Positions 9,061 to 19,415 of a stretch of DNA of 64,000 bases are shown here, one piece after another. The first letter of the stretch is position 1. Each line of letters opens with the position of its first letter. This DNA is from Holophagales bacterium. Its GTDB lineage: Bacteria > Acidobacteriota > Thermoanaerobaculia > UBA5066. A program made the translations under genes and the position numbers. A model generated the notes under the pieces. The model worked only from the letters and a program-made list of their open reading frames with translations. It was not told the origin of the DNA and searched no databases. The DNA lies in assembly GCA_016719485.1 (NCBI GenBank), contig JADJZB010000008.1:222155-286154 (forward strand), written 5' to 3'.

Positions 9061-11481
9061 ATGAGCGAGCCCGGCGGAGACGACAGCCCGTTCAGCAGAG
9101 CCGCGACCATGGACGCCGACGGCGTCCCCCCGCCCGCCGCGCCGGAGAAGCTCCCCGCGCAGATCGGCGGCTTCCCGATCCTGAGAAAGCTCGGCGAGGG
9201 CGGGATGGGGATCGTCTACGAGGCCGAGCAGCAGAGCCCGCGTCGCCGCGTCGCCTTGAAGGTGGTCCGCGGCGGCCAGTTCGTCGACGAGACCTACCTC
9301 CGGATGTTCCGCCGCGAGGCGGAGACGCTCGCGCGGCTCGTCCACCCGAACATCGCGGCGATCTACGAGGCGGGACGGACCGAGGACGGCCAGCACTTCT
9401 TCACGATGGAGCTCGTCGCCGGCGAGACGCTCGGTGCCCATGCGCGGAGCCGTCTCGGCGGCGAGAGCCCGGGACCCGACGCGCTCCGGGAACGGATGAG
9501 GCTCTTCGGGACGATCTGCCGCGCGGTGAACCACGCGCACCAGCGCGGAGTCATCCACCGCGACCTGAAGCCCTCGAACATCGTCGTGACCGAGTCGGGC
9601 GAGGTGAAGATCCTCGACTTCGGCCTCGCGCGGATCACCGACGCGGACGTCGCCGTCGGGACGGTGATGACCGAGCTCGGGAAGATCTGGGGGACGCTGC
9701 CGTACATGAGCCCGGAGCAGACACGGGGCGACAGCCGCGACATCGACTTCCGGTCGGACGTCTACTCCCTCGGCGTCGTCCTCTACGAGCTCCTGACGGG
9801 CAGCAAGCCCTACGACACGCAGACGGGCTCCCTCGTGCAGGCCATCCAGACGATCTGCGAGGCGCCGCCCCGGCCGCTGAAGGAAGCGGCGGGAGGGACG
9901 GCGATCGACGCCGACCTCCAGACGATCGTGGCCAAGGCGCTCGAGAAGGAACCGGACCAGAGGTACCAGACCGCGATGGCCCTCGCGGAGGACGTGGAGC
10001 GCTGGCTCGCGCGGCGGCCCATCCTCGCCCATCCGCCGAGCACCTTCTACCAGCTCCGCAAGCTCGCGGCCCGGCACAGGGGGAGCGTCGCGGCGGCCGG
10101 CGCGATCGCCGGGCTGCTCGTGGCCCTGGCCACGACGATGGTCGTGCAGGCCCAGCGCGTGAGGAAGGAGCGCGACCGCGCCACGGCCGAGGCGGCGAGG
10201 GCGGGCGCGATCAACGCCTTCCTCCAGGATGCGCTCGGCGCGGCCGACCCGTGGGGAAAGGGCTCGCGCAACGTGGCGCTGCTCGACGCCCTCAGGCAGG
10301 CGCAGGCGAAGGCGGAGACGGCGTTCCGGGGCCAGCCCCTCGTCCAGGCCGAGGTGCTCCAGACGATCGGCACCACGCTTTCGAACCTCGCGGAGTTCCC
10401 CGAGGCCGAGAAAGCGCTCCGGGCCTCGCTCGAACTGCGTGCGGCGGCGGCCGGGAGGAGGAGCGCGGAAGCCGGGGCGTCGTACAGCGGACTCGCGGGC
10501 CTCTACGAGGCGTGGCGAAAGTTCGACGAATCCGAGGCGAACGGTCGAGAGGCCGTCGCGATCACGCGCGACGTCTACGGGGCGGACAGCCTCGACGCGG
10601 CCGCCGCTCTCGGCGACCTCGCGACGGCCCTGCGCCGCAAGGGGAAGCTCCCGGAAGCCAAGGCGCTCGCCGAGGAGATGCTGCGTATCGCACGGGCGAA
10701 CGGCGGCGCGAGGGGAAAGGCGAACGGACGGGGCGTCGAGCCCGGGCGGGTCGAGACGAACGCGCTCCGGAACCTCGGGAGCATCGCGGTCGAGAAGCGG
10801 GACGGGAAGACCGCCGAGACCCTCGCGCGCGAGCTGCTGTCGCTGCTCCGGGCGCGGCACCCGGCGGGGCACCCGGAGGTCGCGAACGCGCTGAACGATC
10901 TCGCCGCGGCGCAGGTCCTGAACGAGGACTTCGCGGGCGCGGAGAAGAACTACCTGGAAGCCGTGGAGATGGCGACCGCGCTCCTCGGGGCGGAGCACCC
11001 CGAGGTCGCCAGCATGCGCGAGAACCTCGGGGGCGTCTACCTGCGCAACGGCCGCCTCGACGAGACCGCGCGCATCCTCGAGGAGGTGCTCGCCATCCGG
11101 CGCAAGGCGCTCGGGGACGACTCGGAGCCGGTGGCGCGGACGCTCACGAACACGGCGTTCGTCTACATGAAGGCCGGCAACGACGGGGCCGCCGAGCGGA
11201 CGTACCGGGAAGCCGTGGAGCGGCTGGGCAGGAAGCTCGGGCCCGAGCATGCCGACGTCGGCCTCGCGCTCGCGTGCATGGGAGACGTCCTGCGCAAGCG
11301 GGGCAAGTTCGGCGAGTCCGAGGCCACGCTGCGCCGCGCGCTCGACGTCCTCGTGAAGACGGGCGGCGAGGACGGCGGGATGACGCAGTGGACGCTCAAG
11401 GCGTTCGTCAACCTCTACACCGCGTGGGGCCGGCCGGCCCAGGCGGCGGCGTACACCGCGAGGCTGGCGCCCGCGAAGTAG
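9061..11481 (+). CDS. Membrane-anchored Ser/Thr protein kinase with TPR sensor domain
   Basis: 806 residues. Residues 38-310 are a Hanks-type kinase: glycine loop LGEGGMGIVYE (44-54), VALKVV with the ATP lysine, HRDLKPSN near 166, DFGLAR near 186, and GTLPYMSPEQ. A single hydrophobic helix follows at about 340-362 (VAAAGAIAGLLVALATTMVV). The rest contains repeated tetratricopeptide units of the TPR_10/12 type, for example EVANALNDLAAAQ and EVASMRENLGGVYLRNGRL. TPRs probably bind protein partners. Such kinase-TPR proteins are common in Acidobacteriota, Myxococcota and Planctomycetota. No clear Shine-Dalgarno precedes the ATG; an internal ATG 48 bases downstream is a possible alternative start. 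Confidence 0.93.
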   Translation: MSEPGGDDSPFSRAATMDADGVPPPAAPEKLPAQIGGFPILRKLGEGGMGIVYEAEQQSPRRRVALKVVRGGQFVDETYLRMFRREAETLARLVHPNIAAIYEAGRTEDGQHFFTMELVAGETLGAHARSRLGGESPGPDALRERMRLFGTICRAVNHAHQRGVIHRDLKPSNIVVTESGEVKILDFGLARITDADVAVGTVMTELGKIWGTLPYMSPEQTRGDSRDIDFRSDVYSLGVVLYELLTGSKPYDTQTGSLVQAIQTICEAPPRPLKEAAGGTAIDADLQTIVAKALEKEPDQRYQTAMALAEDVERWLARRPILAHPPSTFYQLRKLAARHRGSVAAAGAIAGLLVALATTMVVQAQRVRKERDRATAEAARAGAINAFLQDALGAADPWGKGSRNVALLDALRQAQAKAETAFRGQPLVQAEVLQTIGTTLSNLAEFPEAEKALRASLELRAAAAGRRSAEAGASYSGLAGLYEAWRKFDESEANGREAVAITRDVYGADSLDAAAALGDLATALRRKGKLPEAKALAEEMLRIARANGGARGKANGRGVEPGRVETNALRNLGSIAVEKRDGKTAETLARELLSLLRARHPAGHPEVANALNDLAAAQVLNEDFAGAEKNYLEAVEMATALLGAEHPEVASMRENLGGVYLRNGRLDETARILEEVLAIRRKALGDDSEPVARTLTNTAFVYMKAGNDGAAERTYREAVERLGRKLGPEHADVGLALACMGDVLRKRGKFGESEATLRRALDVLVKTGGEDGGMTQWTLKAFVNLYTAWGRPAQAAAYTARLAPAK

Positions 11482-11505
11482 AATAGAAAATCAAGACCTG
11501 ACCCC

Positions 11506-12453
11506 CTACGGGGCCCGGAGAATCCGGACCTGGTCGCCCACGATCTCGAGGGCGGAGGACGGGCCTCCGTAGTGGCGCGACAAGCCGACGTCGATGCGCC
11601 AGACGCGCTCCGCGCAACCGGACGTGACCTGGTCCTTCTGCACGGTGTGGCCCACCACCATCCGCGACGCGCCGAGCTTCTCGAGAGCCTCTGCGAGGAG
11701 GCGGCAGTCGGCCTCGTCGGTGTCCTTCGAGTAGTGGCGGCTCCAGACGGGGCCGTCCGGGCCGAGAAGGAGATCCGGCGGGCAGGGTCGCTCCCCGCGA
11801 AGCCATTCCCTCGACTCCTGGTTGAGCCTTTCGACGCCGTACTCCGCCACCTGTGGCAGCACGCCCCCGTGGACGAAGACCGTGTTCCCGACGACGGCCA
11901 CCACGTTCCGCGTGGCCAGGCGAAGGGCCTGGGGCCCCCCGGGCTTGAATGCCTTGATCCGCGCGAGTACCGCGGCAATGACGGTTTCCGGCGGGGCTCC
12001 AGCGAGACCCGGAACGGGCTTGTCGAGAAAATCCGCGAAGCCGTCCGGGGAGACGGAGCGGACGTCGCCCTTCACGTTCATGAACTCGTGGTTCCCGTTC
12101 AGCACGTGGACGGCGCCCCCGGCAGCCGCGGCCTCCCTCGCGAGGCGGTCGAAGAGGTCGAGGATCTCCGGCTCGTCGTCTCCGCGGTCGAGCTGGTCGC
12201 CCGTCTGCACGAGCACCAGGTCCCCGCCGATCCACCCGTCCCGCTCGTCGATCGCCCCGGCGAGACGCAGCACCCTCCGGGTCGCCTCGAGGTCGCCGTG
12301 GAGATCGCCGACCGCCACCAGGCGCCGCGGAGCCGGAAACCGCGTGGAGACGTCGAGCGCGCCCCGCACCGCAGGCCGCTCGACGGCCCCGCCGGCGCAG
12401 GCCGTCGCCAGGCAGACGACCCCCACGAGAACACCGAACCGTACAGATCTCAT
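11506..12453 (-). CDS. Calcineurin-like metallophosphoesterase, probably exported or lipoprotein
   Basis: 315 residues. The metal-binding signatures of the family are all present: GDLHGD near residue 49, GDQLDRGDDE near 86, GNHEF near 120, and GHTVQKDQ near 266. An N-terminal hydrophobic segment ends in ATACAGG, so it is likely exported and perhaps lipidated at the cysteine, though the residue at -3 is not the usual leucine. The best match in layout is the Shewanella-type Ser/Thr phosphatase group rather than nucleotidases. It faces the kinase gene tail to tail with only 24 bases between. Substrate unknown. Confidence 0.85.
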   Translation of the reverse strand: MRSVRFGVLVGVVCLATACAGGAVERPAVRGALDVSTRFPAPRRLVAVGDLHGDLEATRRVLRLAGAIDERDGWIGGDLVLVQTGDQLDRGDDEPEILDLFDRLAREAAAAGGAVHVLNGNHEFMNVKGDVRSVSPDGFADFLDKPVPGLAGAPPETVIAAVLARIKAFKPGGPQALRLATRNVVAVVGNTVFVHGGVLPQVAEYGVERLNQESREWLRGERPCPPDLLLGPDGPVWSRHYSKDTDEADCRLLAEALEKLGASRMVVGHTVQKDQVTSGCAERVWRIDVGLSRHYGGPSSALEIVGDQVRILRAP

Positions 12454-12504
12454 GACATCGATTCTAGATCCCTCCCTCCCCGATTCCCTTCAATCCCCCA
12501 TTCC

Positions 12505-12585
12505 GTGCCAGGCATGAAGTCGTGTATTTCGAATGCCCCCGCTTGGTGCCACCCCCGCTTGGTGCCAGGCGTGAACTCGTGTATT
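12505..12585. repeat. Intergenic direct repeats between the phosphatase and hypF
   Basis: A 24-base unit occurs twice, at 12505-12528 and 12562-12585, differing at 2 positions (GTGCCAGGCATGAAGTCGTG versus GTGCCAGGCGTGAACTCGTG, each followed by TATT). Between them a 16-base unit, CCCCCGCTTGGTGCCA, is tandemly duplicated at 12536-12551 and 12552-12567. The region has no convincing coding potential. It resembles a small dispersed intergenic repeat family; no function can be read from it. Confidence 0.6.
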
Positions 12586-12605
12586 ACGGTTGCCGATGGG
12601 ATCGG

Positions 12606-14967
12606 TCAGCCTCCGGCTGAGATGCGCGCCGCGGCGACCAGCACCTGCCCCAGCGCGATGCCGCCGTCGTTCGGCGGGACGAGGCGGTGTGCGAAGAGCT
12701 GGAAGCCGTCCGCGGCGAGACGCGCGCTCGCGCGCCCGAAGAGGAGGCGGTTCTGGAAGCAGCCCCCCGAGAGCGCCACGCGCGGCGCGCCGGCAAGGCG
12801 TGCCACGGCGGCGATGCCGTCGACGAGCGCGTTGTGGAAGCGGGCGGAACGGATCGCGACCCCGACGCCGCGTGCGCCGTCCTCGAGCAGGGCGAAGGCG
12901 AGCGGGCCCCAGTCGAGGGTCGCCGGGGCGCCGGAGACCGCGCTCGCGACGAGAGGGAACGGGTAGGCGCCCCGTTCCGAAGGGTCCGCGAGCGCCTCGA
13001 GCGCCATCGCGGCCTGCCCCTCGAAGCCGGCTCTCGGGTGGAGGCCGACGAGCGCCGCGACGGCGTCGAAGAGGCGGCCGGCGCTCGTCGTCATGGGACT
13101 GCGCGTGCCGGTGGCGAGCATCCGCGCCAGGAGCGTGCGCTCGGCGCCGGAGAACGACGCGACGGGGGAGAGATCGTCGCGGCCGAGAGCCGCCTCCCCG
13201 AAGAGCTCGAACAGGAGCGCGAGCGCGGCCCGGCGCGGCTCCTTCACGGCGGCGTCTCCTCCGGGGAGGCGGAAGGGGCGCAGGTGCGCGACGCGGGTGT
13301 AGCCCGCCGCATCGCCGAGGAGGAACTCGCCGCCCCACACCGTCCCGTCGGTCCCGTAGCCGGTCCCGTCCCACGTCACGCCGAGCGCCGGGCCCTCGAC
13401 CCCGTTCTCCGCGAGGCAGGAGGCGAGGTGCGCGTGGTGGTGCTGGACGGGCACGAGGCGGAGGCGCCCCTCGCGCGCAGCCGCGAGGATCGCCGGCGGG
13501 AGCGGCCCCTCCGACTCGTCCCCCCGCCGCCGCGCGGCGCGCCCAGCGCGTCGAGAGGTAGTCGGGGTGGAGATCGTGTGCGATCGCGACGGGGGCTGCC
13601 TCCCAGAGGCGCAGGAGGTCGGCGACGACCCGCTCGAACGCGGCGAGCGCCTCGGGGGTCTCGAGGTCGCCGACGTGCTGCGAGAGGACGACCTCGCTTC
13701 CGATCCCGAGGCCGACGACGTTCTTCAGGTGCGCTCCGACGGCGAGGATCGGCGGCAGGTGCACGCGGACCGGGACGGGGAGGGGAGCGAACCCCCGCGC
13801 CCTGCGCAGGAGCTGCAGCGCGTCGCCGTGGAGCCATCCGACGCTGTCGTCCACGTGCCGCTCCACGGGGCGGTCGTGAACGAGAAAGAGGTCGGCGATC
13901 GAGCCGAGCCGCGCCACCGCCTCGCGTTCGTCCGTCGCGATCGGCTCGTCGGAAAGGTTGCCGCTCGTGGCGACGAGCGGGGCGTCGACCGCCGCGAGGA
14001 GGAGGTGGTGGAGCGGCGTGGAGGGGAGCATCACGCCGAGACGGGTCGACTCGGGCGCGACGTTCGGGGCGACGAGCGCGGTCGCGCCGTCCGGGCCGAG
14101 CCGCGGCAGGAGAAGGATCGGCGCCTCGGGCGAGAGGAGCCAGCGTTCGACGGCGCCCGAGACCTCGCAGAGGGCCCGGGCCGCCGCGACATCCCGCACC
14201 ATGACTGCCAGCGGCTTCTCGCGCCGCACCTTCCCGGCGCGCAGTCGTGCGACGGCGTCTTCGTTGCGCGCGTCGCAGCAGAGGTGAAAGCCCCCGAGGC
14301 CCTTCACCGCGACGACGCGCCCGTCCAGGAGCGCGGCCGCCGCGCCCCGCAGCGCCTCGTCGTCGCGCGCGACGCCCTGGCCGATCCGGTTCCAGAGCGC
14401 GAGCCGCGGCCCGCAGGCGGGACACGCCGTCGGCTGCGCGTGGAAGCGCCGGTCGCGCGGCTCCTCGTACTCGCGGCGACAGGCGGCGCAGAGGGTGAAG
14501 CCGCGCATCGTCGTGTTCCGCCGGTCGTAAGGGAGCGCGCGGACGATGGTGAACCGCGGGCCGCAGTTCGTGCAGTTCAGGAACGGGTAGCGGTACCTGC
14601 GGTCGGCCGGGTCGTCCAGCTCGGCGAGGCAGTCGTCGCACGTCGCGAGGTCGGGGAGAACCGAGACGCTCTTCTCGCCCTCACCCGTGCTCATCCGTAT
14701 CTCGAACGCCGTGAACCCCGCGGGCGCCAGCCACGTGACGGAGACGCTCCTCACCACGGCCCGTGGCGGCGCCTCGGCCGCGAGCCGGGTGCGGAACGCG
14801 TCGAGCGAGGCGGCATCGCCCTCCACCTCGACCTCCACGCCCCGCACGTCGTTGAGGACCCAGCCAGAGAGACCCAGCTGGGTCGCGAGACGGTAGACGA
14901 AGGGGCGGAAGCCGACCCCCTGGACCGCGCCTCTCACCTCGACGCGCAGCCGCCGGACTTCGCTCAG
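12606..14967 (-). CDS. hypF: Carbamoyltransferase HypF, frame broken by one base
   Basis: Makes the CN ligands of NiFe hydrogenases from carbamoyl phosphate, with HypE. Domains in order: acylphosphatase (RGAVQGVGFRPFVYRL), two zinc fingers (CDDC, CTNC, CAAC, CPAC), a YrdC domain (VRREKPLAVMVRD), then the Kae1-like C-terminus (VPVQHHHAHLASC, SGGCFQNRLL). A single extra base in a run of six G/C (13520-13525) shifts the frame just before VQHHHAH; removing it gives an uninterrupted protein of about 786 residues, the normal HypF length. The start is uncertain: the frame has no ATG close to the domain, so it may begin at a CTG at 14967, a GTG at 14937, or inside selB. Probably a consensus error, not a dead gene. 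Confidence 0.88.
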
Positions 14968-15001
14968 GCTCTCCCTCCTCCGGGCCTCGCTCCTCCGGGC
15001 C

Positions 15002-16912
15002 TCACTCCACGATCCGCGCGTCGCCGACGCGCCGCGTCCGGCGCTTGCGATCGAGGTACTCGAGGAGCGGGATGAGGTATTTCCGCGAGAGGCCGAGGAG
15101 GTCGCGGAAATCACCGACGCTCATCGTCCTGCCCTTCTCTGCCGCGACCTTCTCCTCGATCCCGGCCAGGAAGGCGGAGTGGGCGATGATCTCGGGCGAG
15201 AGGCGCACGAGCGCCCCGCTCTTGATGAGGTGCTGCACGAGGCCGGCGACGACCTGCGTCTTCGTCCCGAGCGCTTTGGCCAGGTCGAGGTTCCCGGGCG
15301 CCTCGAACCCCGCCGCGCGCCACGCCTCGTCGATCCGCTGCGCGAAGCCCCCCGCCTCGTCGGCGACACCCGTTGCGGCCGACCCGGGCGGCCCCGCCTG
15401 GTCGCCGGTGACGACGAGCCTCTTCGCGGCGGCCAGCGTCGCGAGCCACGCCTCCCCCGTCGCCTCGGGCAGCTCCCGGGCGATCTTGCCGAGGAGCTCG
15501 CGGCGGCCGACCAGGAGCGTCGGCACGCCCGCCTTGCGCCGCTCGGCGAAGAAGGCGTCGGCGCGCGTGGCCATCTCGATGGAGGCCGACGCGGCGACGG
15601 CGAGGAGCGGCGAGAGCCGCATCGCAGCGCCGTCGGAAACGAGCGCGTCCACGTGGGCGGCGGCGGCATCTTCGGAGATCCCGAGGCGCCGGCCGAGCGC
15701 AGCCACCTCGAGCCCCGCGGGCCCGGCCTCGGAGAGGAAGAGGGCGGCCACCGCGTGGTCGTCGTCTCCGCAGAGGACGGCCACGGAAGAGCCGCGCAGG
15801 GGCGCACGACGGCGGACCCGCGGGCGCGCGGTGTCGAGGACGCGTCCCCCTCCGATCGTCTCCTGCGGCGACGGCCGCCGGAGAACGAAGCGGTCTCCCC
15901 GGCGCGCGGCGACCGGCTCGCGGCAGGAGAGCTGCGCGACGGCGCGGCTCCCCTGCGGCATGGCTTCGGGCGGGGCGTCTCCCTGCGCGATGAGGTGGAG
16001 CCTCGCCGGGACGTCGGCCGTCCCGGTGTGGAACCGGACGGCGAGCCCGTCCTCGAACGGCTCCTCGAGTCCGCCGAGGGACGTGAGGTCGACGGTCAGG
16101 AGCGTCGCGGGATCGACGGTACCGGGGGCGACGAGGCACATCCCGCGCGCCAGGTCGGCGGTCTCGACCCCGGCGAGGTTCAGGCTCGTCCGCTCGCCCG
16201 CCTCGGCGACGGGGCGCTCCCCGCCGTGGACCTCCACGCGTCGCACGCGCAGCTCGCGCCCCTCGGGGAGGAGCAGCAGCCGGTCTTCCGGCCGGACGCG
16301 ACCGGAGTCCAGCGTCCCGGTGACGACCGGGCCGAAGCCCTTCATCGAGAAGGCCCGGTCGACCCAGAGGCGCGCCGGACGTGCTGCGGGATCGCGGAGT
16401 ACCGCCCTCGCCGCCGCGGCCGAGAGGGCGGCCTTCAGGTCGTCGAGGCCCTGTCCGGTGACGGCCGAGACGGCGACGAGCTCGGCGTCCTCGAGGAACG
16501 TCTCGCTGACCAGCTCGCGCATCTCGGCCTCGACGACGGCGCCCGTCTCCTCGTCCACGAGGTCCGCCTTCGTCCGCACGAGGACGCCGCACTTCACGTC
16601 GAGGAGCGTGAGGATGGCGAGGTGCTCGCGCGTCTGCGGCATGACCGAGTCGTCGGAGGCGACGACGAGGAGCGCGACGTCGATGCCCGCCGCGCCGGCG
16701 ACCATCGTCCTCACGAACTTCTCGTGCCCCGGGACGTCCACGAAGGAGAAGACCGTTCCGCCCCACTCCGCGTGGGCGAAGCCGAGGTCGATCGTGATCC
16801 CGCGCGCCTTCTCCTCCGGGAGGCGGTCCGGGTCGGTCCCGGTCAGCGCCCTCACGAGCGCGCTCTTGCCGTGGTCGATGTGCCCTGCGGTGCCGACGAG
16901 AACGCGCGCCAT
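15002..16912 (-). CDS. selB: Selenocysteine-specific elongation factor SelB
   Basis: 636 residues. Brings selenocysteyl-tRNA to UGA codons marked by a SECIS hairpin. GTPase motifs: GHIDHGKSA (residues 10-18), DVPGHEKF and TKADL. Domains II and III of the EF-Tu type follow, then four winged-helix units; the last ends with SRKYLIPLLEYLDRK, typical of the RNA-binding end of SelB. Its stop lies next to or inside the start region of hypF, so the two are probably one transcript. This pairing suggests that selenoproteins, perhaps hydrogenase or formate dehydrogenase, are made elsewhere in the genome. No selA or tRNA-Sec gene was found in the window. Confidence 0.95.
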   Translation of the reverse strand: MARVLVGTAGHIDHGKSALVRALTGTDPDRLPEEKARGITIDLGFAHAEWGGTVFSFVDVPGHEKFVRTMVAGAAGIDVALLVVASDDSVMPQTREHLAILTLLDVKCGVLVRTKADLVDEETGAVVEAEMRELVSETFLEDAELVAVSAVTGQGLDDLKAALSAAAARAVLRDPAARPARLWVDRAFSMKGFGPVVTGTLDSGRVRPEDRLLLLPEGRELRVRRVEVHGGERPVAEAGERTSLNLAGVETADLARGMCLVAPGTVDPATLLTVDLTSLGGLEEPFEDGLAVRFHTGTADVPARLHLIAQGDAPPEAMPQGSRAVAQLSCREPVAARRGDRFVLRRPSPQETIGGGRVLDTARPRVRRRAPLRGSSVAVLCGDDDHAVAALFLSEAGPAGLEVAALGRRLGISEDAAAAHVDALVSDGAAMRLSPLLAVAASASIEMATRADAFFAERRKAGVPTLLVGRRELLGKIARELPEATGEAWLATLAAAKRLVVTGDQAGPPGSAATGVADEAGGFAQRIDEAWRAAGFEAPGNLDLAKALGTKTQVVAGLVQHLIKSGALVRLSPEIIAHSAFLAGIEEKVAAEKGRTMSVGDFRDLLGLSRKYLIPLLEYLDRKRRTRRVGDARIVE

Positions 16913-16959
16913 ACCCGGAGTATCCGGGATCGCGGCCCGGGTGGCATCATTCGCCGTTC

Positions 16960-17745
16960 ATGAAGACGACGACGACCCGGCCGATGTCGACCGAAGAGCG
17001 GACCGCGCTCGAAGGCCACCTGAACCCCGCCCCTGCCGGGTCGCCCAGCCGCGTCATGGGCCTCTTCATGGGCGTGCCGATCGGCTTCACGGCCCTGATC
17101 GTCCTGAACCTCGCCCTCCCGGGCCCGGCCTTCCTCCGCGTCCTTCTCGCGGTGGCGGTCGGCGCCGGGGCGGCCTGGCTCTTCGGCCGGTGGATGGCCC
17201 AGAGGCACAGGGAGATGTTCCGGCCCGTTCCCGAGGTCGAGGACGTCCTCCGCCGGGACCTCGCCGACGGGCAGGTGGAAGTCCGGCGCTACGAGGCGGA
17301 AGCCGTCGTGAAAGCGACCGCGGACCGGTCGCGCTTCGTCTCCGCGACCTACTTCGTCAAGCTCGCGGACGGCTCCGTCGCCCTCCTCGTCGGCCCGCAC
17401 CTCGAGGAGGCCGAGTTCCGGGGAGAGTTTCCCGCCACCGCTTTCGAGATCGCCTCCGGCGCGTCGAGCCACTACGTTCTCTCGGTGAAGAAGACGGGTG
17501 ACAGGCTCGCTCCCGTGAAGACCCGCGCGCCGCTCTCGGACGCGGAGTGGGAGGAGATCGGAGACGACGACGACGAGAGCGTCCCTCTCGGGTGGGCCGA
17601 GATCGTCGAGCGGGCCGACCGCAATCCGCTCACCCGCGAGACGCTCCAGAAGCAGGCGGAGGAGCGCGCCGCCGTCGACAAGGAGCTGGACGAGATCCTC
17701 GCCGCCCAGACCCCGCCCCCGGCCGACCCGATCCGGCCGAAGTAG
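16960..17745 (+). CDS. Hypothetical two-helix membrane protein
   Basis: 261 residues, no family recognised. Two hydrophobic segments lie at about residues 30-48 and 50-68, separated by a short turn, followed by a hydrophilic domain that ends in an acidic and then proline-rich tail. The cytosolic or external domain has alternating strands (AVVKATADRSRFVSATYFVK). ATG start 47 bases from the divergent selB start. It faces the FAD dehydrogenase gene tail to tail with a 6-base gap. The even codon usage and GC at third positions support it as a real gene. Confidence 0.7.
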   Translation: MKTTTTRPMSTEERTALEGHLNPAPAGSPSRVMGLFMGVPIGFTALIVLNLALPGPAFLRVLLAVAVGAGAAWLFGRWMAQRHREMFRPVPEVEDVLRRDLADGQVEVRRYEAEAVVKATADRSRFVSATYFVKLADGSVALLVGPHLEEAEFRGEFPATAFEIASGASSHYVLSVKKTGDRLAPVKTRAPLSDAEWEEIGDDDDESVPLGWAEIVERADRNPLTRETLQKQAEERAAVDKELDEILAAQTPPPADPIRPK

Positions 17746-17751
17746 TCCCCC

Positions 17752-19397
17752 TCAGTACTCGGGTCCCGACACCGGCCGCGCGTCGGAAGCGGGCGGCGTC
17801 TCTCCGGCCAGCCGGGACCTCACGGCGCGCGCCACGCGCAGGCCGTCGAGGGAGGCCGAGACGATCCCCCCGCGAAGCCGGCGCCTTCCCCGGCGGGGAA
17901 GAGGCCCGGCAGCGACGGCGACTCGCACGCCTCGTTCCGCTCGATCCGGATCGGCGACGACGTCCGCGACTCCGGGGCGATCAGGACCGCCTCCTCCGAG
18001 ACGAAGCCGCGCATCTTCCTGTCGAAGAAGCGGAGCGCCTCGGCGAGCGCTTCCAGGTACGCGGCGGGGTAGACCGCGTCGAGGCGGCTCGGGACGCAGG
18101 CCGGCGTGTAGGTCCCGCGCGGGAGCGCCCGCGGCGCGCGGCCCGAGAGGAAGTCGGTGACGCGGATCGCCGGGGCCGCGTACGTCCCGCCGCCGGCTGC
18201 GAAGGCGGCCCGCTCGACGCGCCGCTGGAACGCGACGCCGCGGAAGACCTCGGGCCCCTCCTCCGCCGCGAAGTCGGCGGGGTGCGTCTGGACGACCAGC
18301 CCCGCGTTCGCGAAGCCCGAGCCGCGCTTGTAGCGCGACATCCCGTTCGTCACGACGCCGCCCGCCTCCGACGAGCAGGCGATCACCTCGCCGCCGGGGC
18401 ACATGCAGAACGTGTAGACGCCGCGGCCTCCGGAGGTCTGCGCCGTCATCTTGTAGTCGGCCGGCATCACGCCGCAGGAGGAGGCGAGGCGCCCGTACTG
18501 GATCAGGTCGACCTCGTCCTGCGGGTGCTCGATCCTCACGCCCATCGCGAACGCCTTCGCCGACATGGCGAGGCCTCGGGCGTGGAGGCGTTCCACCGTG
18601 TCGCGGGCCGAGTGGCCCAGAGCGAAGATCGCCGCGTCGCACGGGATCTCCTCGCCGCCCGCGAGGACGAGGGCCCGGAGCGGACCGGACGCGCCGTCGC
18701 GGAGGACGTCGACCACCTTCGCCCGGTAGCGCATCTCGGCGCCGTGGTCGAGGAGGTGCCTGCGGATGTTGCGCAGGACGACGACGAGCCGGTCCGTCCC
18801 GATGTGCGGCTTGCCGTCGTAGAGGATCGTGTCGGGCGCGCCGAAGCGGTGGAGCGTCTCGAGGACGACGGCGATCTTGTCGTGCCGCTTTCCGCACGTC
18901 AGCTTGCCGTCGCTGAAGGTTCCCGCGCCCCCCTCGCCGAACTGGACGTTCGACTCCGGGTCGAAGTCGCCGGACTTCCAGAAGCGCATCACCGACCGGT
19001 AGCGCTCCTCCGCGGCGTCCCCCCTCTCGAGAACGACCAGGGAGATGCCCGCGTCGGCGAGGGCGAGCGCCGCGAAGAGCCCTGCCGGGCCCGTTCCGAC
19101 GACGGCCACGCGCGCCGTCCTCTCGAGCGGCGGCAGGAGCAGTTCCGGGGCGCGCGGCGGTGGCGCGGGCTCGAGGGAGAGCGGCGGCTCGGGCGGTGCG
19201 GCGGGCGCGCCGGCGAGCGTCAGCTCGACCGCGTACTCGTAGACGAGGTCGGGTCGCTTTCGCGCGTCGAGCGAGCGGCGTACGACCGTCAGGTCGGCGA
19301 TCGCGTCGGGCCCAAGGCCGAGGAGGCGGGCGACGAGGGCCTCGTCCGGCGCCTTCGGGGCGCGGACCCTCACCCCGGAAAGGCGGTAGCGCGGCAC
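17752..19397 (-). CDS. FAD-dependent dehydrogenase (NAD(P)/FAD oxidoreductase family), frame broken near the C-terminus
   Basis: About 548 residues when repaired. A short N-terminal domain is followed by the FAD-binding GTGPAGLFAALALAD near residue 90, then SNVQFGEGGAGTFSDGKLT and GVYTFCMCPGGEV, signatures of the large FAD dehydrogenase family annotated as uncharacterized FAD-dependent dehydrogenases. The closing FAD contact should read GEGAGFAGGIVSASLDGL; a run of six C at 17866-17871 (plus strand) appears one base short, which sends the frame to a false end at 17820. Restored, it ends at 17752. GTG start chosen at 19397, just before the divergent CYTH gene; the frame is open further only as antisense shadow. 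Substrate unknown. Confidence 0.85.
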
Positions 19398-19415
19398 AGT
19401 GGGTATTCTAGGGAG

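Noticed and set aside
14968..15114. HypF starting at the ATG at 15114
   Set aside because: The first 49 residues would be a Ser/Arg-rich shadow of the SelB C-terminus and precede the normal HypF N-terminus.
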